This document shows positions 10,101 through 17,700 of a stretch of DNA of 33,208 nt, one piece after another. The notes under the pieces are model-generated. The model had not been told where the DNA came from and did not search any database. It saw nothing but the letters and a program-made list of their open reading frames with translations. Where the stretch lies: positions 1-33,208 of the forward strand of contig JAJFLR010000094.1 of NCBI GenBank assembly GCA_021772565.1. The letters run 5' to 3'. This DNA is from Opitutales bacterium. Lineage in GTDB: Bacteria > Verrucomicrobiota > Verrucomicrobiia > Opitutales > JAJFLR01. Each line of letters opens with the position of its first letter. Within the stretch, counting starts at the first letter, position 1. The translations under genes were made by a program, and so were the position numbers.

Positions 10101-11123
10101 GATAATGAATGGTTGACTGGTAACACTGATAAAATATTGGTCGGGTATCCGATTGATAAAATCACCGAATCAGACAGGGGGAAAATGCATGCTACGCCTC
10201 AGGGCAACTACAGTTTCACTAAAGCAACCGGCAATGTCTATGTCTCAACTGATATAAATAGTTTTGAAGGAAATAGCGGAGGACCGTTAATGGTGAAAAA
10301 TAATGGAAATTTTTATCCGGCCGGAATTTATTTGGGTGGAGACAAAGAAGCGATAGTAAGAGCCATTGACCGAAGTGTTGTCGATCTTATTAATAAAGCC
10401 GAAACTGCCGCAACCGGCGGCGGAAATAAATTGAGTGGAGGAGCCATATTTGTCGAGCCTGGTGTAACTAAAAATCTATTTCAAATTGGTACATTGACTG
10501 TACAAATTGAGCCCAATGTTGCAGCAAGGTTTGCTAAGTGGAAAATTGCGGAATTCAGTGATGATTTATTTGAAAGTAAAAAGCAGATAGCTTTAATACC
10601 AGGTGAGTTTATCATAGAGTTTTTACCGATTAGCGGATACACAACACCATCACAAAGAGTAGTAGAGGTCGTAGCAAATCAGTCATCATTGTTACTGGCA
10701 AATTATTTAGCCAATTTTGATCATTATGGTCAATGGCGAATAGATAAGTTTGGATCGTCAATACTGGCAATACCGTCCTTACAATCCACATTTTGGGGCG
10801 ATCTTGCTAATCCGGATGGTGATCAACTCAATAATATTCTGGAATTTTATATGGGTCTGGATCCGAAAAATAATGATCGATATAATGCTGATGAACCCTA
10901 TTTAAAAGCAATCAGTAACGGCATCCTATTACGCCGTTCAAAAAATGTAATAGGTTTGGATGCCAGAGTCGAATGGTCATCTGATTTAAAGAACTGGAAT
11001 ACTGAAGGGTTGACTGAAAAAATGATGAAAGACCTCGGTGATGCAGAGCTTCTCGAAATAACATTACCAACGAATGAAAATAGAAATATAGTCTTTTTCA
11101 GAATCGTCATCATTCCCGATTGA
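4107..11123 (+). CDS. Protein A: giant secreted RCC1 / delta-60 / trypsin-like protease protein
   Basis: 2338 residues, counted from the ATG at 4107. The frame also opens at a TTG 7 codons earlier, but the ATG gives a signal peptide (MNCIIQLLLSILLSYFIVC, likely cleaved after CRA). Domains in order: five RCC1 blades (about 49-221; motifs GWGxNxxGQ and AGNxHSLALK); a choice-of-anchor E-like insert (about 228-400, PKFDPDLGTLNNV); two more RCC1 blades (about 408-505); a cadherin-like domain (about 511-608); a He_PIG-type Ig domain (about 612-701); a long delta-60/DUF5122 propeller-like region (about 706-1478, GKLIIGGDF repeats); a Calx-beta-like domain (about 1577-1685); two QWR repeats (about 1709-1852); a trypsin-like protease with His1913 (LTAAH), Asp1975 (NLDIAAL) and Ser2057 (GNSGGP); a third, degenerate QWR-like repeat (about 2130-2200); and the shared C-terminal module (NPDGDQLNNILEF, then EWSSDLKNW). 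It is predicted to be an exported surface protease/adhesin. Substrate unknown. It is monocistronic and convergent with protein D. Confidence 0.9.
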   Translation: MNCIIQLLLSILLSYFIVCDCRAGIKINEAAEPNRAPIIQFNNIDDQLGTVVGWGRNDFGQATPPEGLQDVIFISAGNDFSLALKTDGTVVGWGRNDQGQAASPNGLTDVIAIAAGGQHSLALKNDGTVIGWGNNSKGQISIPNGLINVTAISAGNSHSLALKSDGTVVGWGDHTLGQITPPSELSNVIAIAAGNDHSLALKSDGVAVGWGKNNFGQAGLADAELIYNALNGRAGSPLQLNKFDLIYSIPKFDPDLGTLNNVTGTLTGTVTGTSQLESEDDTSTKGNLLRMSVNFNIEDPEFSGDLFFVNAISQTFHNLGAFDGKADFAGASGVSVTSAESDSDSFTFTDSGILDLFSGIGNIDLGGSMIGTSFAAGPRSLISSFTVFAYANFEVKYNYTAKSDSFFKEISKIAANGNHSLGLKSNGTIIGLGSRDDGQITPPNGLNNVIALAAGNIHSLALKNDETVIGWGSNNDGQTTIPEGLKEVIDITAGNFHNLALIRKRTITSSGNEETPLTVTYEDIVTSLGIEDLDGNGFILQIEAVNSGTLTKGSIAIVPGQTEIKNGESIVWTPEENQNGVIDAFSIKAYDGELFSTKSAKVLIDVKNINDRLELISEPVFELRDSEEYLYKIVIDDKGDHGTIELIGTLIPTWLNFDTESGLLSGTPEISDVGEHTVKLLIRDGEFEVEQIFTITVKFSKSPATLPNLKLSKSGFIRAMVFQNDGKLIIGGDFTSVNGVPRNNIARLNTNGSVDLTWNPNINSDKKFISPSLLIDSNSNFEDQVNEYGIVNTLTITSESNSSVVEDLFIGGNFNSIHGIPVNKLARISINGNGEPDDSFDFTGSELFSEIRAVVADKRSLQIFVGGVVNNENEELIPGVAGVNYVNGQIDQNWNLPLSSVQAGIINGVNTIALSGENIFIGGQFVHAETNLKYVINVDVKTGAVNAEWRPGISSIVNTLSIYNSHIFIGGTNTLVKVNRMGDGTIDASFDSGVGSGSNDERVTSSSIKGDELFYVKEKLEVIGSGSSSLKLRRFDIEKINISDNTRGSEFKYDEQQPNFISSVIAKNDSVFIGGTINVIDESISLGMGKLDLFTGAKDLTWPVQVEQPGSVKALVRQLDGKLIVGGDFLLVDGVERRNILRVDAGGVLDRNWTPAADGPVNDLQIDETGRFLFAAGNFQNIGGLHRPGVAKLNLVISDNSVEEWNPFAPYSSLENEVDFTVDEVGIKTIELNDGYLYLGGAFSIPCSSCSSQSMNGLVRINVLGNGSIDTSWKPIDTAISSIDVNDILIDDIHVYIGGNFLFSNDSQLVLRINGTGDLDDNWKPARGKDSLEKANTLAKNNNNLYLGGDFTAVGGHVINGLSRISLVGTNKIDTDWNPVIKNSRSEKIEIYDLKLLGSVLYLAGEFTNIGNQIKTNLAKIKDFNFKIEADRSLDFEINDTVRTLLLNGEDVYVGGDFTEIVGKPRLGLAYLPKLDAPVLLQTSTGSFVVKRNILDGDEITHFNITDIQNGKLFKSNGNIQISSGDFITIEEGEAGLQFSENGSVSIVSSLSDTTEGAGIEETTLIMGQSSLKRLYSFTQSEYEINEPATGFASIAAIINKLGSGSGSVGFVTEDGTAFDGSSYFSQNSVANFSTVSNQFPATAQILHDGENTGEIVFYLHLQNPDSNSALAYPTTTLIKIIDYDITGSAESQLERTLPPIVFDANGIIKINIDQPANINGQWRLLGDIKWLDSGKSKIGLTTGNYLIEFKPVSGYDHPPFTTVPVTSGETTVVPLNSAQYTRIADTNVGSLSVEIFPSNIGGQWRVEGSSIWRNHGETVSKLSIGNHVIEFRDVAGYSTPPNRNARVAPNLVSKIKENYLLSDTTFGVTPKKLNLTEVTTKPPYFYNGLIQSSIGIGSGVVVKKRVVLTAAHVLFDDFTLSYVTFPRWIYRKHSNEFESPLKRPRGWVVFSGYQKQRAIDDTPGFSTPESQNLDIAALYFFSDAGEGGFSGYLVTDPDNEWLTGNTDKILVGYPIDKITESDRGKMHATPQGNYSFTKATGNVYVSTDINSFEGNSGGPLMVKNNGNFYPAGIYLGGDKEAIVRAIDRSVVDLINKAETAATGGGNKLSGGAIFVEPGVTKNLFQIGTLTVQIEPNVAARFAKWKIAEFSDDLFESKKQIALIPGEFIIEFLPISGYTTPSQRVVEVVANQSSLLLANYLANFDHYGQWRIDKFGSSILAIPSLQSTFWGDLANPDGDQLNNILEFYMGLDPKNNDRYNADEPYLKAISNGILLRRSKNVIGLDARVEWSSDLKNWNTEGLTEKMMKDLGDAELLEITLPTNENRNIVFFRIVIIPD

Positions 11124-11132
11124 TAGCTGAAA

Positions 11133-11146
11133 TTTATTATAATAAA
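11133..11146. terminator. AT-only palindrome between convergent genes A and D
   Basis: TTTATTATAATAAA is a perfect 14-base palindrome in the 55-base gap between the converging stops of proteins A and D. Its position suits a bidirectional transcription end point. The stem has no G or C pairs and would be weak, so this is a suggestion only. Confidence 0.2.
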
Positions 11147-11178
11147 AATTCCTGTTAATCCAGTCTAATATATTATCT

Positions 11179-14100
11179 CTATAAATTTACTTTAAACTGT
11201 ACAAAAAACGAACGTTCTCTCGGCAGTTCTAATATGGGACTCAGAGGGGCCACTTGAAAATCCTGGTCATTAATATTTACAACGCCGAAAGTGATATCCC
11301 AAAGTCGACCTGCTGCACGGTAGCCAAAAAATGCATCCAGTTGAAAAATATTTTCATTGGGTAAATTATGATTATTCTGAATAAGCCATTTCCCTTCGGC
11401 TTTACTAAAAAATCCACTGGCATGATTGTAAATAGCATAAATAGATGGAAGTTGTAATGTTGATTGAGAATTGCTGATGGCTCCGGCAGTCACTGTCTGC
11501 GGGATCTCTGGAAAACGACGATCAAGTTCCGATTGGATAAATTCATAACGACCACCGATTGAAATATTTTCACCATAAAGTTTATTAACCGTTACGGAAA
11601 ACCTTTTTTCCTCATAATCTAATTCTTCCAGCGTTGAGGATTGAGAAAACATACCGGCGTTGACTCTTCCAAAAACACCAATCGTTCTGTCAACGTTAGC
11701 TTCTAATAGTTCAGCCTGTATATCAATAAAAGTAGTCTCGTTAAATTTCCAGGTTGTGCCTACACCAACTGTTTCAAATTCAGGCGCCTCTACTGAACCG
11801 GCGACCGACTCAGGAATCAATGATCGAAAGCCTTGCACAAATCCTGATAGCTGAACCGGTTCCAATCGAATACTTTCATCGAAACTAACACCGCCAAGAG
11901 CTTGCGTGTAAACTGCTCGAAGCGTGATGTTAGAACTCAGATTCCAGGTTAACCCAACTTTTGGTGAGACTTGATCTTTGTCATTAGTTCCATCTGAAAC
12001 GGGCAATGATCTGAAATTTATCGGATACTCTATATAATCATAGGTAACGCCGGTAGTAAAACTAATTGAATTGAAAACTTTCCAATAGTAATATCCGTAA
12101 GCACTGAATCTAAAAAAATCTGTTGTAAAATCTGAATTGGCAGCCGGATTGCTGGTGAAAAATGGAGTGAATATGGGATTACTGGAAGCTATTAAATTTT
12201 TCGAATTGAAATCACCGAATTGAACTCTTGTTCCCAAATTGAGTGTGGTTTTTTCTTTTTGAAATATTTGATTTATTTCAGCAGTATATATTTCAAGTTT
12301 AGATTCGTAATCAATGTCTGTAAGAAATCCTCCTACGCCAGTTACATTGCCAGCTCCATTGCCAGCTCCATTGCGAGTAACACCGGTTATAATAGATGAT
12401 CTATCACTAAACATTTGTTTGTTTTCCAAGCGTCCACCGAGAATCAAAGTATCCACACCGGGTGCCCAGTGGTGATGGTAGCCAACTAATGCTATCGGTA
12501 ACTGCTCCTCTGAAAAATCAAGTTTTGGTCGGGCTGTGGCAGCATTTTGTCTTAAAAATAAATCACCGCTGGTATAGTCTTGAAATTTAGTTTGAAAAAA
12601 TAACGTTCCCTTAGGTGAGAGCTGATGTTTCAATTGTGTAAACACTTCAAGGCGATCAAAATTGTTGTTAGTACGAAATCCATCGAATGTATGATAGTCC
12701 ACATCAATTGAATAACTAGTTTTATCGTAAATTCCATATTGCGAAACTAATTGACGAAATTCACCATGACTAAAGTAAGTTGATTGAGCATTAACTCCCA
12801 ATTTGTTTTTTTCAAATAAAGAGGAATATTCTTGTAGCGAGACGTGTTGGGATAATGTTCCTGCATTTACCGGTGAGAGTAGATTGGCCAATAACAATTC
12901 ATTAAACCAGGCAGTTTCATAACGGAGCTGAATCCTTTTTGGATCGCGTAAAGCATCGTAACTGTTAGCCAGAAATAAATGCGAAGAATAATTTGAATAA
13001 TCATTCTCGACCGCTTTTGTCGCCTCACGGATACTGATATCTGTCATGCCAAGATTTTTATAGATAGATGCCAGGTTAGCACTGCGCACAGAACTATCTT
13101 GATCGAGTAGAAACTTAGAGCGATACAATCTTCGGTTGTCATTTAACTGCAAAGATTTTTCCATATCAGAAACAGCTTTGTTGTAACGATTGATTTGCTG
13201 ATTATGCAGAGCGGAATAGAGCAGGGGTGTAGGATCGTTTGGGTCTAAATTTTTGGCTAGTTGCAATTCATTTTCTGCTTTGGCAAATTCATTATTATTG
13301 AATAAAGCTTTAGCTAAATAACTGCGCAGTATCGATCTATTTGGTTCGAGTGCTGCAGCTATTTTCAATTTTTGAATACCCGTTATTGAACTGCCTTTTC
13401 GAATATCAATCAGTCCGCTACCGAGCCAGGCATTAGCTAAAGCACTATCTAATTTTATAGCTTGCTCAAAACTGTTTTTAGCTTTTTCCAGTTTATTCTC
13501 ACCAGCCTGTAAAAATCCAATAATGGTCAATGCCTGAGCATTTTGCGGAGAAACTGCTAAACACTTTTCAATTGCATAAAGTGTATTGTCTCTATTGCCA
13601 AAACTAAATTCAAGCTCTGCCAATCGAGCCCAGGCATAGCCAAAATTGGGCGACAACTCAGTTGCTTTTTTGGCTGCATCTAACGCGTCTGCTAAATTAC
13701 CTGATACTTGTAAGGAATAGGAGCGCGCTAACCACTGAGAACTGCTGACAGGTTCATTAGATAAATTCTGATGATCTCCTTTAACAGTTGCTATTAGCTC
13801 AACAACTGCATCTTTTAATTTTTTTGATATCTGATTGTTACTAAGTAATTTCTCAGAACTCTTCACTTGTCCAGTAGCTAATAATAAACCAGCTAAGTAA
13901 ATACGTTCATTTTTCGAATTAAATTTTTTTGTAGCTGGAAAACTCTTCAATGCATTTAATAAATTACCCGATTGATAATGACTGAGAGATTTAGCTAATT
14001 TATTTCTTTCACTCGGTGTGAAATTTATTTCGTTCAAATCAATAATTGCAGGATAATAAAGAGACCACTGTATTGTATTAACTACGTTGATGATCGCGGA

Positions 14101-14703
14101 TTTTTCAGGTTTGTGTCCGGTTTGTATGGTTGCTATTTCACCACCGGAAAGAGATAAATTTCCTTTATCTGTTGTTAAATCAACGTTCCCGTCAATTAGG
14201 GTTAACACATTGCTACCATCATTTTCAATGTGCAGTTCAAATTCTGTACCTTTGATAGCCGCAGTAGTCACAGCAGTAGTCACTTCAATTGTTTCTGGGT
14301 TTTCCCTGCTAAAAAAATAGAGTGCCCCTTTTTTTAAATTAACAGCAGATTTACTGATCTTTTTTGTCGGTGCTCGAAGTAATATACTGCTAAATTCATT
14401 TAACCGCAGGACAACCCCGGTTGGCATTTGAATTGCAGCACGACTGTATTCTCCGGTTCTAATTTTATCTCCGTAGTGAAATTGTTGATCATTTATAGCA
14501 GTTACCCAAGGGGATCCCTTTTTTGAAAACTCCACTACACCTTCACTTGAAATTAGTGTTATCGGTGATTCATTGCCGTTTGTTGATTGAAGCAATAGCA
14601 AAAAGCTAAACAGAGTGAATAGAATATTGAAGAACTTATTGTAACTAATTTTTTGCCACAGAACTACATGGATAATCGCGGACTTTATTTTGATTAAACT
14701 CAC
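11179..14703 (-). CDS. Protein D: FecR-domain / TPR / outer-membrane beta-barrel fusion
   Basis: 1174 residues from a GTG at 14703. An extended N-region precedes a hydrophobic signal segment (about residues 24-42, FFNILFTLFSFLLLLQS). A FecR-like domain follows (about 52-200: GVVEFSKKGSPW, GDKIRTGEYSRAAIQMP, then TTAAIKGTEFELH). Next comes a TPR region with at least seven helical pairs (about 232 and 322-582; for example AWARLAELEFSFGNRDNTLY). About 560 residues of alternating aromatic strands complete the protein and end in RSFFVQFKVNL, resembling a TonB-dependent-receptor-type barrel. I see no plug domain or TonB box. FecR and TPR modules would be periplasmic and the barrel in the outer membrane. 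The gene starts 46 bases after the stop of B on the same strand, so co-transcription with the giant proteases is likely. It could be a substrate channel, or a receptor or secretion partner for B and C. That role is inference. Confidence 0.85.
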   Translation of the reverse strand: MSLIKIKSAIIHVVLWQKISYNKFFNILFTLFSFLLLLQSTNGNESPITLISSEGVVEFSKKGSPWVTAINDQQFHYGDKIRTGEYSRAAIQMPTGVVLRLNEFSSILLRAPTKKISKSAVNLKKGALYFFSRENPETIEVTTAVTTAAIKGTEFELHIENDGSNVLTLIDGNVDLTTDKGNLSLSGGEIATIQTGHKPEKSAIINVVNTIQWSLYYPAIIDLNEINFTPSERNKLAKSLSHYQSGNLLNALKSFPATKKFNSKNERIYLAGLLLATGQVKSSEKLLSNNQISKKLKDAVVELIATVKGDHQNLSNEPVSSSQWLARSYSLQVSGNLADALDAAKKATELSPNFGYAWARLAELEFSFGNRDNTLYAIEKCLAVSPQNAQALTIIGFLQAGENKLEKAKNSFEQAIKLDSALANAWLGSGLIDIRKGSSITGIQKLKIAAALEPNRSILRSYLAKALFNNNEFAKAENELQLAKNLDPNDPTPLLYSALHNQQINRYNKAVSDMEKSLQLNDNRRLYRSKFLLDQDSSVRSANLASIYKNLGMTDISIREATKAVENDYSNYSSHLFLANSYDALRDPKRIQLRYETAWFNELLLANLLSPVNAGTLSQHVSLQEYSSLFEKNKLGVNAQSTYFSHGEFRQLVSQYGIYDKTSYSIDVDYHTFDGFRTNNNFDRLEVFTQLKHQLSPKGTLFFQTKFQDYTSGDLFLRQNAATARPKLDFSEEQLPIALVGYHHHWAPGVDTLILGGRLENKQMFSDRSSIITGVTRNGAGNGAGNVTGVGGFLTDIDYESKLEIYTAEINQIFQKEKTTLNLGTRVQFGDFNSKNLIASSNPIFTPFFTSNPAANSDFTTDFFRFSAYGYYYWKVFNSISFTTGVTYDYIEYPINFRSLPVSDGTNDKDQVSPKVGLTWNLSSNITLRAVYTQALGGVSFDESIRLEPVQLSGFVQGFRSLIPESVAGSVEAPEFETVGVGTTWKFNETTFIDIQAELLEANVDRTIGVFGRVNAGMFSQSSTLEELDYEEKRFSVTVNKLYGENISIGGRYEFIQSELDRRFPEIPQTVTAGAISNSQSTLQLPSIYAIYNHASGFFSKAEGKWLIQNNHNLPNENIFQLDAFFGYRAAGRLWDITFGVVNINDQDFQVAPLSPILELPRERSFFVQFKVNL

Positions 14704-14749
14704 AATAGTGGATTAAGGGTAGTTACTTGTTATCGATTGTATTCTTAAA

Positions 14750-17700
14750 TTATCGCAAAATTTTCAGACGAAAAAATTCAGGATTATTATCTGTTGGAGA
14801 TATCCTGCGATATTCAGCTCTTTCAGAAGTGCCATTATTTGATGGTTCAGGCAGACCCATTGGTTCAAGCATATTAATTGCAGATTGCCAGTTTGTTAAA
14901 TCTGATGACATCTCTAAATTATATGTAACATTATTGATTTCATAGTTAACATCGTTACTAACTTTTCCACCACGACGTCGTCGATAGGACAGGTGTGTAT
15001 AGTTTTTTCCGTCCAACATGTTCTTTACTATGCTCACAGTCAGAGGTAGCTCAAATCCGGCCAGCTTAGGTGATGTATCCAGTGCGTATTCCAGAAGTGT
15101 CGGGATACCATCTTCGTCCGGATCCGCCAAGTCATTAACAATTGAATTATCGTTTATTTCATTTGCTGTAAAATTCTCAATTTTCCAAATATCGATGTCA
15201 CTTGATTCATCAATTGTAATTTTTGTTTCAGAAGGGGTTAACAAGATTAATCCTTGTTGATTAATTTCTGGTGCTAATAGTCGAACTTGAAATTGCTCAC
15301 CGTCATCTGCAATACTATCATTAATTATCGGAATCGATATTGATTGCAGTGTTTCACCATTACTAAAAGTTAGAGTGCCACTTTTATTTTCGTAATCTTC
15401 ACCCGAAACAGCCGTAATTTCCCTTGTTTCATATCGTACCTGAACATCACCTTTTGGTGGATTTATTAATTGAGCTACCAGTTCTATAATTTCACCTCCC
15501 TCAGGTACAGTCCTGCTTGCTGAATCAAATCTCACACCACTTAGATTAAAAGTGCCTATATCAAACTGATTGCCTGTTAAAATTGCTCCGCTATTAAGAA
15601 TTGTTTTATTCAAAGCTTCTACTCGAAGTTCAGCATCAATCACTTTTTTAATTATTTGTTGATCTATTGCTCTGACCAGGACTTGTTGGTTGCGAGCGAG
15701 AATTATACCTGCCGGTAAAAATATTTTACTATTTTTATTATCAACTTCTACATAAACAGGTCCACCACTGTTGCCGGCATAAGTTTGCAAATCATTGGTA
15801 CGAAATACCCAATTGCTCCTGCCATTATTATCGGCATTTCCAGCGAAGCGTGAAAAAGTAGTTTCACCTTTGGGCTGTGTTCCAAACATTTTTCCACGAT
15901 TGTCATTGGCTATAAAATCTGCATCTGTTGGATAGCCGACGATCATTTTTTTACCGGATGATTTTAGCCAACGATCTTCAACTGTTTTGGATCTTAAATA
16001 GCCGCCGTAGCCGTTACGACCTGCAGGCTCAACAAAAAATAACGCGGCAGCATCAAGGTTTAAAGTTTCGAGTGTCGAACTGTTTATATCTAAATCAGTA
16101 TTTTCACTATCCAATTTTCGTTGACTGGCATAACCGTCTAAAATTTCAGATCCTCGCGGCACCAAAGGTTTTGGTTCAAATGCGCCTCGCTGTTTTTGAA
16201 AGAGCCATCTAACGTTACTTGCGATAACTAATGCCTCCGGGTCAAAAATTACATGAGCCGCAGTAAGAACAACTCTTTCTCGAACAACAAATCCACTTCC
16301 TTCACCGAATTCTGTTTGAATCTGACCATTGAAGTAATAAGGTGCACCCATGGCTGACTGGGCAAATGATAAGGGCGTTACCGGATCTCCTGTAAGATTA
16401 TTACTACGTAATGAATAGACTCCTTTCGCAGAACTTCCCTGTTGATTGAATAATCGGATATTTCGACTAAAGGGTGTTTGCCAACCCTCAACAAATTTAA
16501 ACTCAATAGTATACAACCCTTCGGCAAGACTAGAAACAGTTGTTTGGTTTCGCCACTCCTGCTCACCGGCAAATCGCCACTGCGCCCCTTCATCTTTAGC
16601 CAACTGCGGTATTATTTCAACTGTTACCCAAGCAGTTAAGGGTGCGGTATTTTGTGAATATGTCACTTCGTTTCCATCCATAACGGTTGTCTCTGCGGAT
16701 CGGACTACGGCAATAGTTTCATTCGGTGGTGTCCAGTTAGGCAGTGGCTTAAATTCAATACTGTAGTTTCCTTCAGGTATGATGACACGTTCACCACTTT
16801 GGCTACTCCATTGTCTTTCACCGGTAAATCTCCATTGAGCACCGGTTGCATCTATTGGCTGAAGATTGACTATCAGTGTTCCCGTCGTCGGCTGATTATC
16901 AGGTGGAACGATATCAACTAGCGATTCTGTAAGTGTGTCTGATTCCTCTTCATTATCTATTATGAATACAGTTGCAATAGAGGGTGATGTCAATGCTCCG
17001 CCCAAACTGTTTATCGATAAATTCAAATTGACTCCAAACGATTCTGTTCCTTCACCAAAATTATCATCCAAAATCGGTATCTCAATTTTCTTTGACACGG
17101 TATCTCCATTATCAAATACAACTATACCCGTTGATAAATTAAAATCGCTACCCGCATTTGCTGTAACGTCGATTGTATTGTACTGCAGTTCAATTTTTCC
17201 GTTAGATCCGTTAATGCGTTCAATAAATAAAGTTACACTTATTTCGCTTTCACCGATAAAATATTCTTTTTCAGTAAATCTTAAAAATCCTCCGAGACTT
17301 TCATTACTTAATATATTTACGGTTAGTTCACTTGGTGAACCTAAAAGAGCATTCTGTGGATTAGATAGATTAATAAATACCGTTTCAATAGTTTCCTCGA
17401 TTAAATCGTCGCGCAATTTCAATTTAAAACTGCTTTCGATTTTACCCGGGAGAAATTCCAGTGTTCCACTAACGGGTATGAAGTCGCTTTCAGGAGTTGC
17501 TGTTCCTGTAGTTGAATTAAAATCAACTTTTACCGTACTACCGCTTGCCTTAGAGAGCAAAGCGACAATTTCAACATCACCCACTTCTTCTCCTACAGTT
17601 AATGTTCTAAAATCAAAAAATACCAATGGTTGGTTTGTCTTATCCTCATCAATAATTGTCACCGTTGCCATATTGGGTTCGCTTATCAACGGTGTTAAAT

